5,165 nt of DNA, from NCBI GenBank assembly GCA_050011895.1, contig JBEKIF010000200.1:1-5165 (forward strand), written 5' to 3'. Origin of the DNA: DATBGO01 sp050011895 (GTDB taxonomy: Bacteria > Actinomycetota > Actinomycetes > Streptosporangiales > Streptosporangiaceae). The notes below the pieces were generated by a model that had not been told where the DNA came from, did not search any database, and saw only the letters and a program-made list of their open reading frames with translations. Below, piece by piece: positions 1 to 5,165 of this stretch; within the stretch, counting starts at the first letter, position 1, and every line of letters starts with the position of its first letter. The translations under genes and the position numbers were made by a program.

Positions 1-90
1 TGCCTGGACGCCGGCCACCGCTGGGACGAGATCTGGCAGCGGCCCCGCAGCCAGACGGCGCCACCTGACCTCGTCAGCCAGGCGAGCTGA
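1..90 (+). CDS. C-terminal end of an unidentified protein (5' truncated by window)
   Basis: Frame 1 is open from the first base to a TGA at 88-90, giving 29 residues that begin CLDAGHRWDEIWQRP. Nearly every codon ends in G or C (about 27 of 29), the strong bias of a real high-GC actinobacterial gene, and the bias stops at the stop codon. The Cys-x3-Gly-His-x-Trp start resembles the last part of a small zinc-ribbon protein, but only one Cys is inside the window, so this is a guess. The tail overlaps the end of the convergent ATP-binding pseudogene by 17 bases. The function is unknown. Confidence 0.5.
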   Translation, partial: CLDAGHRWDEIWQRPRSQTAPPDLVSQAS

Positions 91-379
91 TCTTGCTACC
101 TACAAGATTGGCGCACACCCCCTCAACTTCGACCTGGACGCTGTGACCGAGGTCGATGCTGGCACGGACGGTGAAGGTTCCGCCTTGCAGGCCGGACCTG
201 CTGTGCAGCGTAGCGTTGGTCGCCAGTTCGGAGGCACACAGGATCACGTCATCTGCCATCGGGCAGGCGCCGAGTAAGGCGCGAAGGTCGGCACGGACAA
301 CTCTGATCTGCTCGGCTGAGCCTGGGTACGCGACGGTGCTTGTGCGCACGGCGAGTGCTCGGGATGCTGGCGTGTGCAT
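74..379 (-). pseudogene. Truncated RsbW-like ATP-binding protein (HATPase_c_2)
   Basis: The ORF starts at ATG 377-379, seven or so bases after a GAGGA ribosome site (about 387-391 on the complement), and encodes 101 aa. Residues 1-86 match the pattern of actinobacterial anti-sigma-factor-type ATP-binding proteins: AEQIRVVRADLRALL, a central CPMADDVILCASELATNA with the N-box (E51, N55), then a TFTVRA strand. Family members then continue into the D-x-G-x-G nucleotide-binding box and run to roughly 130-150 aa. Here similarity stops after VEVE, near base 121, and 15 unrelated residues with poor codon bias follow before the stop. Without the G1 box it should not bind ATP, so I call it a pseudogene. 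It is divergent from the monooxygenase/regulator operon, a common place for such genes in these elements. An active short protein cannot be excluded. Confidence 0.7.
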
Positions 380-426
380 GGGATCCTCGCTCGTCGCGCC
401 TGGTCACGTTCCTGCTGAGCATGAAC

Positions 427-484
427 GTACCTTGAATACGTGTACCGTACTATAAGTACGTGCTACTTAGAGTGCTGGTATGAC
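427..484 (+). promoter_or_regulatory. Divergent promoter/operator region with GTAC repeats (copy A)
   Basis: Four GTAC tetramers occur at 427, 442, 447 and 456. The last two form GTAC-N5-GTAC (447-459), which overlaps a palindrome AAGTA-N5-TACTT (454-468) and is followed by AGAGTGCTG (469-477) and a possible -10 TATGAC (479-484). The same layout recurs at 2078-2116. It lies between the divergent ATPase and monooxygenase genes. It is best read as a regulator-binding site over a promoter, with the neighbouring XRE protein the obvious candidate. No convincing -35 box is seen. Confidence 0.55.
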
Positions 485-516
485 ACAAGGAATGCGAGCA
501 TGACCCCAGGCGACAT

Positions 517-522
517 GGAGGA
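517..522 (+). promoter_or_regulatory. Ribosome binding site of the monooxygenase gene
   Basis: GGAGGA lies seven bases before ATG 530. In-frame ATGs also occur at 500 (AAGGAA seven bases upstream) and 515. The stronger site, and the fact that the conserved domain begins at once (MFGLCVRF), favour 530. Confidence 0.65.
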
Positions 523-529
523 AGCAGCG

Positions 530-838
530 ATGTTCGGTCTGTGCGTGCGGTTCACCTGCAAGGACGAGGCCAGCGCCCAGGCGTATGACCAGCTCGTGGC
601 CGAGACCATCGAGGCCATCAAGACCGGCGAGCCCGGCACCCTCGTCTACGCCTCCCACCTGGTTGAGGGCCAGCCGCTACAGCGCATCTTCTACGAGCTG
701 TACCGTGACCGGGCCGCATTCGAGGCGCACGAGGCCGCGCCGCACACCCGCCGCTACCTCGAACAGCGAGACCAGTACCTGGCCAGCACCGAGGTTGACT
801 GGCTGACGTTGCAGGCCGGGAAAGGCACCAGCGGATGA
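530..838 (+). CDS. Putative quinol monooxygenase (ABM / YgiN-like)
   Basis: A 102-aa protein with the pattern of the antibiotic biosynthesis monooxygenase fold, a dimeric alpha-beta barrel. It has an N-terminal strand FGLCVRFTC, a helix with AQAYDQLVAETIEAIKTGEPG, the strand TLVYASHLVEG, the strand RIFYELYRDRAAFEAHEAAPHTRRYLE with the typical Phe-Tyr-Glu-Leu-Tyr and central His residues, and a last strand EVDWLTL. The length is normal for a single-domain member. Relatives are cofactor-free oxygenases of quinol or polyketide substrates, but many have no proven activity and the substrate cannot be inferred here. The stop overlaps the start of the XRE regulator as ATGA (835-838), which implies translational coupling and a linked role, perhaps sensing or making a redox or quinone signal. 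It is probably transcribed from the GTAC-repeat region just upstream. It acts in the cytoplasm: no signal peptide or membrane segment. Confidence 0.8.
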   Translation: MFGLCVRFTCKDEASAQAYDQLVAETIEAIKTGEPGTLVYASHLVEGQPLQRIFYELYRDRAAFEAHEAAPHTRRYLEQRDQYLASTEVDWLTLQAGKGTSG

Positions 839-2058
839 CCACACCGGACTACCAGCGGGCGCTGGGCCGGAAGATCGCCGCCGAACGGCGACGGCGCGGG
901 CTGTCGCAGCCTGAGCTGGCCCGGATGATCGATCGCTCTGTGGCCTGGGTGTCACAGGTCGAGCGCGGCGCCCGCAAGGTCGACCGGATGTCGGTGCTGG
1001 AAACCCTCGCCACCGCGCTGGACATCCCGCTCGCGGAATTGGCCGCCGAGGCACCCGTCGTCGCGGCGGTAACCGAGGAAGCTCCCGGCGCGGCCGGGCT
1101 GCGGCTGGTGCTGTCCGGCGTCTACTCGCTGCACGCCCTGCTCAACGGCCGCCACCATCCGGCGGCGATGACCAAGCTCAGAGCCAGGAGCAGCCAAGCG
1201 TGGGAGCTGACCCACGCCGGACGCTACGCCGAGCTGGCCGACCTGCTGGGCGGCCTGATCCCGGATCTGGAGACCGCCGTCCGGGCACTGCCGGAAGACC
1301 AGCGGGCCGACGCCGCCGAGTGGCTGGCTACGGCCTATCAGGCGTGCTCGGCCGCGCTGGCCAAGGTCGGTGAGCCGGAGGCCGCATGGATCGCCGCGGA
1401 CCGGGCGATGGCCGCCGCCGAGCGGACAGGCAACCCGTTGCTGATCGCCGCCGGAGCGTTCCGGCTGGTGTTCGTGTTCCTCGCTGCCCGCCACTATGAC
1501 CAGGCCGAGGAAACCGCACGCACCACCGCCGACGCCCTGGCGCACCTGGCCAGTGGCGATGACCCGGGGGCAGTTTCGCTGTGGGGCGGCCTGACCTTGC
1601 AGCGCGCCATCGTCGCCGCGCGGCTCAACGATCCCGATTCGGCGTACAGCCATCTCGAACAGGCCAGCCAGGCCGCCGTCCGGCTGGGCGAGGGACGCAA
1701 CGACTACAACACCGAGTTCGGCCCGGCCAACGTGACCCTGCACGAGGTCGCCGTGGCCGTCGAGCTGGGCGACGCAGGTCGCGCCCTGCGGGCCGCCGCC
1801 GCCGTCGATACCAGCGGACTGTCCGCCGAGCGGCGCGCCCGGATGCTCATCGACGTCGCCCGCGCGCACGCCCAGCGCCGCCAGGCCGGCGAAGCCATAG
1901 CAGCGCTCCGCCAGGCCGAGGACATCACCCCCGAGCAGATCCGCGCACACAATGAAGTCCGCCAGCTCGTCTCCGACCTGATGGCCATGCAAGATCCGCC
2001 ATCAACGGAGCTGCGCGATCTAGCCGAGCGCGTAGGCGTCACAAGGTTACCGATCTGA
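835..2058 (+). CDS. XRE-family transcriptional regulator with TPR-like C-terminal domain
   Basis: A 407-aa protein. Residues 6-69 form an HTH_3/XRE DNA-binding domain: LGRKIAAERRRRGLSQPELA, recognition helix around SVAWVSQVERG (35-45), then a stabilising helix ending in LDIPLAEL. After an Ala/Val/Glu-rich linker, residues from about 90 to 395 are almost all amphipathic helices with TPR spacing, such as HAGRYAELADLLGGLIPDLE, AAWIAADRAMAAAERTG, HYDQAEETARTTADAL, DPDSAYSHLEQASQAAVRLG and RRQAGEAIAALRQAEDITPEQ, with the FGPANVTLHEVAVAVELGD block typical of actinobacterial members. XRE-TPR regulators can respond to a peptide or partner held by the TPR groove; the ligand here is unknown. The gene is intact with strong GC3 bias. 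The ATG overlaps the monooxygenase stop. Matching GTAC/AGAGTGCTG elements before its operon and before rep suggest that it autoregulates and controls excision/replication. Confidence 0.88.
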   Translation: MTTPDYQRALGRKIAAERRRRGLSQPELARMIDRSVAWVSQVERGARKVDRMSVLETLATALDIPLAELAAEAPVVAAVTEEAPGAAGLRLVLSGVYSLHALLNGRHHPAAMTKLRARSSQAWELTHAGRYAELADLLGGLIPDLETAVRALPEDQRADAAEWLATAYQACSAALAKVGEPEAAWIAADRAMAAAERTGNPLLIAAGAFRLVFVFLAARHYDQAEETARTTADALAHLASGDDPGAVSLWGGLTLQRAIVAARLNDPDSAYSHLEQASQAAVRLGEGRNDYNTEFGPANVTLHEVAVAVELGDAGRALRAAAAVDTSGLSAERRARMLIDVARAHAQRRQAGEAIAALRQAEDITPEQIRAHNEVRQLVSDLMAMQDPPSTELRDLAERVGVTRLPI

Positions 2059-2077
2059 TATTTTTAGTACGTTACAA

Positions 2078-2116
2078 GTACCTCTGGTACGGGCAGCATA
2101 AGAGTGCTGAGATATC
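2078..2116 (+). promoter_or_regulatory. Operator/promoter element before rep operon (copy B)
   Basis: GTAC-N5-GTAC at 2078-2090 is followed by GGGCAGCATA and AGAGTGCTG (2101-2109), then GATATC as a possible -10. From the second GTAC to the end of AGAGTGCTG it matches copy A at about 18 of 22 positions with one gap. A third GTAC lies at 2067. The position upstream of rep-xis-int suggests that the same regulator governs both operons. Confidence 0.55.
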
Positions 2117-2118
2117 TC

Positions 2119-2133
2119 CCCGCACAGCGCGGG
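2119..2133. repeat. Small hairpin CCCGC-N5-GCGGG in the rep leader
   Basis: Five-base GC stem around the loop ACAGC, just downstream of the putative promoter. There is no T-run, so it is not an intrinsic terminator. It could shape the leader RNA or be chance in GC-rich DNA. Confidence 0.3.
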
Positions 2134-2326
2134 ATCACCGTGTAATCGCCGGGCGGGTGAGCCACCTGGGAGCCCGGTCATGGTGCCACAGCCCACACCA
2201 CAGCGCGCCCGAGCGACAGGCAGCCAGGCCTTGCGGCAGAGCACCGCCGACCACAGCACCCGATACCCACCACCTGGCCTGGCCTGCCTCCGCTCGTCCA
2301 TCCGACGCCCGCAAGGGCACGACGAG

Positions 2327-2331
2327 AGGAG
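2327..2331 (+). promoter_or_regulatory. Candidate ribosome binding site for a TTG start of rep
   Basis: AGGAG, within GAGAGGAG, ends eight bases before TTG 2340, an ideal spacing. The competing ATG at 2391 has AGGAGG only four bases away (2381-2386), and that sequence also encodes a Gly-Gly pair that seems conserved in the protein family. Confidence 0.4.
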
Positions 2332-2339
2332 CACCGCCT

Positions 2340-3479
2340 TTGCCCGACACCCTTGCACCACTCCCCCCGGTCCGGCACGCAGGAGGGTGCATGCAGCCCG
2401 TCCTGATCCGAGGCCGCGTCGACCACATCGACGGGACCACCGGGGAACTGCTGCATCGTTACACCACCGTCCATGAGCCCGGCGGCGTCCTGCCGATCGC
2501 CTGCAAGACCCGCCGCGCCACCCGATGCCCGCCGTGCGCTGAGACCTACCGCGCCGACACCTACCAGCTCATCCGGGCCGGGCTCACCGGCGGCAAGGGA
2601 ATCCCTGCCACCGTCGCCGCCCACCCGGCCGCGTTCCTCACCCTCACCGCCCCTTCCTTCGGCCCAGTCCATGCCCGCCGGGAACGAAACGGCCGCGTCC
2701 TGCGCTGCCGCCCCCGCCGAGCTCCCCGGCCCTGCCCGCACGGTGCGCCGCTCGCCTGCGGCCAGCGCCACGGCCGGGACGACCCGCTCCTCGGCGAGCC
2801 CATGTGCCGAAGCTGCTACGACTACACCGGCACCGTCTTGTTCAACGCCTGCGCCCCCGAGCTGTGGCGCCGGTTCACCATCACCCTGCGCCGCGCCCTG
2901 GCCCGCCAGGCCGGGCTCACCGCCAAGGCGCTGGCCGCACAGATGCGCGTCTCGTTCGCCAAGGTCGCTGAATACCAGCGCCGGGGCGTCGCCCGGACCC
3001 TGGCCTGGGGCACCCGGCACGACACCAGGCCCATCACCACGACCGGCGAGCTGACCGACCACAACGTCGCCTTCTACGTCGCCAAGTACGCGACCAAGGC
3101 CGCTGAATGCACCGGCACCCTCGACCGCCGCCTCACCCCGGCTGACCGCATCGACGGTCTCCCGGTCCGCGAGCACGCCCGCCGTCTCATCGCCGAGTGC
3201 ATCCGGCTCGGCAAGCTGCCAGCCCTGGAAGACCTACACCTGGCCGCCTGGGCGCACATGCTCGGCTTCTCCGGCCACTTCGCCACCAAGAGCCGCTCCT
3301 ACTCCACGACCCTCAGCGCGCTCCGCGCCGAACGCGCCGCGCACCAGCGTGCCTATGCCGTCGCCGCCGGGCTGCTGCCCGACCTCCCCGGCGACACGAT
3401 CCTCGTGCGCTCCTGGTGGAACTTCACCGGCCGCGGGCATCCGGACGCCGGGCTGGGAGGTGACGGCCCGTGGATCTGA
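2340..3479 (+). CDS. RepSA-like replication initiator, internally deleted (no HUH motif)
   Basis: 379 aa from TTG 2340 (362 aa from ATG 2391). The earlier start keeps the GGC-x2-PV stretch that I recall as conserved in the family. Seen in order: RGRVDHIDGTTGELL; EPGG; Cys pair CPPC (2526-2537); TYQLIRAGLTGGKG; FLTLTAPSFGPVH; CPHG and ACGQRH; CRSC (2805-2816) with YDYTG; ELWRRFTITLRR; SFAKVAEYQRRG; ELTDHNVAFYVAKYATKAAE with tyrosines at 3075 and 3087; WAHMLGFSGHFATKSRSYSTTL; and a final WWNFTGRGHP. RepSA proteins start rolling-circle replication of pSAM2-type elements after excision, nicking DNA with a Tyr and a His-hydrophobic-His metal site. In relatives EYQRRG leads straight into V-H-F-H-A; here it jumps (about 2988-2996) to RTLAWG, normally some 50-60 residues later. 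The frame stays open, but catalysis is doubtful. The C-terminus also looks short. The end overlaps xis by 10 bases. Confidence 0.8.
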   Translation: MPDTLAPLPPVRHAGGCMQPVLIRGRVDHIDGTTGELLHRYTTVHEPGGVLPIACKTRRATRCPPCAETYRADTYQLIRAGLTGGKGIPATVAAHPAAFLTLTAPSFGPVHARRERNGRVLRCRPRRAPRPCPHGAPLACGQRHGRDDPLLGEPMCRSCYDYTGTVLFNACAPELWRRFTITLRRALARQAGLTAKALAAQMRVSFAKVAEYQRRGVARTLAWGTRHDTRPITTTGELTDHNVAFYVAKYATKAAECTGTLDRRLTPADRIDGLPVREHARRLIAECIRLGKLPALEDLHLAAWAHMLGFSGHFATKSRSYSTTLSALRAERAAHQRAYAVAAGLLPDLPGDTILVRSWWNFTGRGHPDAGLGGDGPWI

Positions 3480-3649
3480 CGCTGTTCACGATCGACGAGG
3501 CCGCCGCCCGCCTGCGCGTCAGCCGGTGGAGCGTCTACAACCTGATCCGCTCCGGTCAGCTCCACACGATCAAGATCGGCCGTCGCCGCCTGGTCCCCAT
3601 TGACGCACTGACTGAATGCCTCGAACGCCTGAAGGAAATGGCCGCCTGA
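3470..3649 (+). CDS. xis: Excisionase (Xis), MerR-like helix-turn-helix
   Basis: A 59-aa protein from GTG 3470 with a GGAGG ribosome site at 3456-3460, nine bases upstream. The sequence LFTIDEAAARLRVSRWSVYNLIRSGQL followed by KIGRRRLVPIDAL is the classic HTH_17/excisionase winged-helix pattern: a first helix EAAARL, a recognition helix SRWSVYNLI, and a basic wing IGRRR ahead of VP. It would bind near the attachment site and bias the integrase towards excision. It begins inside the last codons of rep and its TGA shares a base with the integrase ATG (3649), the usual compact rep-xis-int arrangement, so the three are likely co-translated. The gene appears intact. Confidence 0.9.
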   Translation: MDLTLFTIDEAAARLRVSRWSVYNLIRSGQLHTIKIGRRRLVPIDALTECLERLKEMAA

Positions 3650-4948
3650 TGACCAGAACCGCGATCACCACGCCCGACGAGCCGCAGAGCCCGAAACCGC
3701 GAGGCCGGACGCGCAGCAGCCCGCGCACGCCACGGGGCCGCAAGCGTGCGAACGGCGAAGGCACGATCTACCAGCGCAAGGACGGCCGGTACGAGGGAGC
3801 GGCCTTCGTGCCGACCACAGCCGGGACCGTCAAGCGCGTCCGCGTGTACGGGCGAACCCGGGACGATGTGCGCCGCCAGCTCACCAAGCTGGCTAGAGCA
3901 GGCCGACCAGGGCATCCCGGTAGCGGCCGAGAGCTGGACCGTCGCGAAGTACCTCGCGTACTGGCTGGAACACGTGGTAAGGCCCGAGCGGAAACCCCCC
4001 ACCTACCAGGGATACGAGGGCGTGGTCCGCCTCTACCTGATCCCCGAGCTGGGCAACAAGCGGCTGGCCAAGCTGGCCGCCCAGGATGTGCGGGTCTTCA
4101 TCACCCGCCTCCGGGCTCAGTGCCTGTGCTGCAAGCACGGCATCGACGCCGCCCGCGACGAGCCACAGTGCTGCGCTCGCCCAGGCGGCGACTGCTGCGA
4201 GTCCCGCCTTTCGGTTCGCATGATCCAGTCAATCCACGCGGTGCTGCGAAACGCGCTTGAATCCGCCGTCCGTGAGGAAGTGATCCCGCGCAACGTCGCC
4301 AAGCTGGTCAAGGTCACCACACCGAAGTACACAGTCAACCGCGGCCTCTCCGTCGCCCAGGCCCGCCAGGTCCTCCGGGCCGCGAAGAGCGAACGCCTGT
4401 ATGCGCTCTACGTCCTGGCGCTGTGCCTCGGCCTGCGCAGAGGCGAGCTGCTCGGACTGCGCTGGGAGGACATCGACATCGATACAGGCACGCTGGAAGT
4501 AGTCCAGACCCTTCAGCGGGTCGGCGGCGCACTCCGCTTCGTCCGGCCCAAGACCGAGGACTCCGCGCGCACCATCCCGCTCCCGCCGCTCTGCATTCAC
4601 GCGCTTCGGGAGCACCGCCGCCAGCAATTCACCGAACGGGCCGACACCTGGCCGGACTGGCAAGAGAACGGGCTCGTCTTCCCGGCCAGGACCGGCACCC
4701 CCATGGAGCCCGACAACCTCCGCCGAAGCTGGGGCCGCATCCGCACCACGGCCGGACTCACCGGCACACGGTTCCACGACATGAGACACACCTGCGTCTC
4801 GCTCCTGCTGCACCTGGGCGTGGCCCCGGACATGGTCCGGGAGATCGTCGGCCACAGCGACATCGAAGTCACAATGACGATCTACGCGCACACCGCGCTC
4901 GATGAAAAACGCCAGGCACTCGCCAAGCTCGGCAACGCGCTGAGCTAG
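3649..4948 (+). pseudogene. int: Tyrosine site-specific integrase, frameshifted near 3892
   Basis: Starts at ATG 3649, overlapping the xis stop, with GAAGGA 12 bases upstream. Codons 1-81 hold a basic tail and an AP2-like arm-binding domain (GEGTIYQRKDGRYEGAAF ... VRRQLTKL). This frame then becomes meaningless, while the next frame supplies EQADQGIPVAAESWTVAKYLAYWLEHV from base 3893. Skipping one G at 3891-3892 restores KL-LEQADQGIP and a 432-aa protein of normal size. The rest is complete: a core-binding domain (YLAYWLEHVV to NALESAV) with a Cys-rich insertion, and a catalytic domain with Arg (4436, GLRRGEL), Lys (4550, RPKTED), H-x2-R-H (His 4775, Arg 4784, His 4787), His (4853, VGH) and the nucleophile Tyr (4883, IYAHT). 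It would insert the element at its attachment site and excise it with Xis. A sequencing error is the main alternative. The catalytic frame alone is open from an ATG at 3746. Confidence 0.85.
3886..3898 (+). other. Frameshift position in the integrase gene
   Basis: Frame 1 reads Lys-Leu-Ala-Arg-Ala here and frame 2 reads Trp-Leu-Glu-Gln-Ala. Removing one G from the GG at 3891-3892 gives Lys-Leu-Leu-Glu-Gln-Ala, which fits the family. No long homopolymer or known slippery heptamer is present, so a mutation or a read error is likelier than programmed frameshifting. Confidence 0.7.
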
Positions 4949-4969
4949 CCCGAAGGCCTTTCGAAGGCG

Positions 4970-4993
4970 CGGTTGCCGTCACGGTTGCCGTCA
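4970..4993 (+). repeat. Two tandem 12-bp repeats CGGTTGCCGTCA
   Basis: Two perfect, head-to-tail copies at 4970-4981 and 4982-4993, between the integrase stop and the terminator. A position just downstream of int is where actinobacterial elements often carry attP and its arm sites, so integrase arm-binding is a reasonable reading but is not shown. A 7-bp pair CGAAGGC (4951-4957, 4962-4968) lies just before. Confidence 0.6.
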
Positions 4994-5028
4994 AACGCCC
5001 CGGCCGGAGAAATCCGCCGGGGCGTTTT
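4993..5028 (+). terminator. Intrinsic terminator after int
   Basis: A perfect 12-bp stem, AAACGCCCCGGC (4993-5004) pairing with GCCGGGGCGTTT (5016-5027), has an 11-base loop and a T-run of four at 5025-5028, 45 bases past the integrase stop. It should end the rep-xis-int transcript. The A-run on the left arm means it could also act weakly on the opposite strand. Confidence 0.85.
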
Positions 5029-5045
5029 GGCTGGTCAGACTGCGT

Positions 5046-5072
5046 CAGGTCCTCACATTTAGCGGTGACCTG
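5046..5072. repeat. Inverted repeat CAGGTC ... GACCTG
   Basis: Perfect 6-bp arms at 5046-5051 and 5067-5072 enclose a 15-base AT-richer centre. With two bases looped out, the arms extend by CAC/GTG. It may be a protein-binding site or part of the attachment region. No function is proven. Confidence 0.4.
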
Positions 5073-5108
5073 CGGTAACGGGTGGCGGTCGCAGGCGCGG
5101 TCACAGGC
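5062..5108 (+). repeat. Iterated GCGGT repeats downstream of int
   Basis: GCGGT starts at 5062, 5072, 5085 and 5097. The last two are tandem 12-bp units, GCGGTCGCAGGC and GCGGTCACAGGC, differing at one base. They resemble the GCGGTTGCC repeat near 4969. The roughly 10-13 base spacing, about one helical turn, suggests cooperative binding sites, possibly for Int or Xis. Confidence 0.45.
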
Positions 5109-5112
5109 TAAG

Positions 5113-5127
5113 CGTGGCGCAGCCACG
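5113..5127. repeat. Short perfect hairpin CGTGGC-GCA-GCCACG
   Basis: A 6-bp perfect stem with a 3-base loop and no T-run, so it is not a clear terminator. It lies right after the GCGGT repeats. The remaining bases to 5165 show no gene, tRNA or T-loop motif. Confidence 0.35.
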
Positions 5128-5165
5128 GTGTTATGTAGTGGTTTGCCGGGTGTGGTGGGCGGAGC

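Larger units (their letters stand above)
2059..2339. other. Gene-poor leader between regulator and rep
   Basis: About 280 bases without a convincing gene. It begins with an AT-rich stretch and the second GTAC/AGAGTGCTG element, then a small hairpin (2119-2133). From the GTG at 2157 the rep frame is open, but only about two thirds of the codons end in G/C, against about 90 percent inside rep, and the peptide is Pro/His/Ser-rich without recognisable domains. I read it as a long 5' leader, possibly the remains of a small gene or the N-terminal part of rep. A rolling-circle origin could lie here, but I see no nick-site signature. Confidence 0.5.
380..4992 (+). mobile_element. Likely AICE (pSAM2-like) module: regulators, rep, xis, int
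   Basis: Regulator, RepSA-type initiator, excisionase and tyrosine integrase in this order and orientation are the hallmark of actinomycete integrative and conjugative elements. Boundaries are not seen: no tRNA, no att repeat and no transfer genes lie in the window, so the limits given only enclose the recognised module. Damage in rep and int suggests a degraded or immobile copy. Confidence 0.65.

Noticed and set aside
952..1992. Long open frame on the - strand (346 aa) inside the XRE gene
   Set aside because: It is the antisense shadow of a high-GC gene: Gly/Arg-rich, no domains, no ribosome site, while the + strand frame has clear HTH and TPR content.
2180..2476. 98-aa + strand frame in the rep leader
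   Set aside because: No ribosome site, Pro/Arg/His-rich, runs into rep out of frame and has no recognisable domain.
2178..3176. 332-aa open frame on the - strand across rep
   Set aside because: Antisense shadow of the RepSA frame; low-complexity Gly/Ala/Arg sequence without motifs.
3886..3898. Programmed frameshift in the integrase
   Set aside because: No slippery run, stop-codon pause or downstream stem stands out, and integrases of this type are normally in one frame. Mutation or read error is simpler.
4229..4891. 220-aa - strand frame in the integrase
   Set aside because: Shadow of the catalytic domain, which carries all the tyrosine recombinase residues on the + strand.
4970..5108. CRISPR-like array
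   Set aside because: Repeats are only 12 bp, few, and mostly tandem without uniform unique spacers; no cas genes nearby.
5040..5165. tRNA 3' end or attachment core
   Set aside because: No GTTCGA-type T-loop motif or acceptor-stem pairing on either strand.

Overview
The window looks like the replication/integration end of an actinobacterial integrative and conjugative element (AICE, pSAM2-like). The host is probably a high-GC actinomycete: third codon positions in the genes are almost all G or C. The genus cannot be fixed from this sequence; a streptomycete or a Streptosporangiales-type host are both possible. The AICE call rests on the gene order RepSA-type initiator, small HTH excisionase, tyrosine integrase on the + strand, preceded by a regulatory block. 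Family comparisons are from memory of the protein families, not from a search.

Layout. 1-90 is the 3' end of a + strand gene that enters from the left. 74-379 (- strand) is a RsbW-like ATP-binding gene whose last third has been lost. 380-529 is a divergent regulatory region rich in GTAC repeats. 530-838 is a small antibiotic-biosynthesis-monooxygenase (ABM) type protein, overlapping by ATGA a 407-aa XRE-TPR regulator (835-2058). 2059-2339 is mostly non-coding and carries a second copy of the GTAC/AGAGTGCTG element found upstream of the monooxygenase. Then follow a RepSA-like initiator (about 2340-3479), a 59-aa excisionase (3470-3649) and an integrase (3649-4948), all overlapping and probably one transcript. 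A strong intrinsic terminator lies at 4993-5028. The last 200 bases hold direct and inverted repeats that could be integrase/excisionase arm sites, but no tRNA gene or recognisable attachment core.

How it may work. The XRE-TPR regulator probably controls both its own operon and the rep-xis-int operon through the shared element, deciding when the element excises and replicates. The monooxygenase-like protein is made in step with it. No transfer (Tra/Spd) genes are visible.

The element seems to be decaying. The ATPase gene is cut before its nucleotide-binding G1 box. The initiator appears to have lost, in frame, the segment that carries the HUH (His-hydrophobic-His) metal-binding motif. The integrase needs a one-base frame correction near 3892. 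The most notable points are the HUH-less yet open Rep, the shared operator-like element, and the coupled ABM/XRE-TPR pair.
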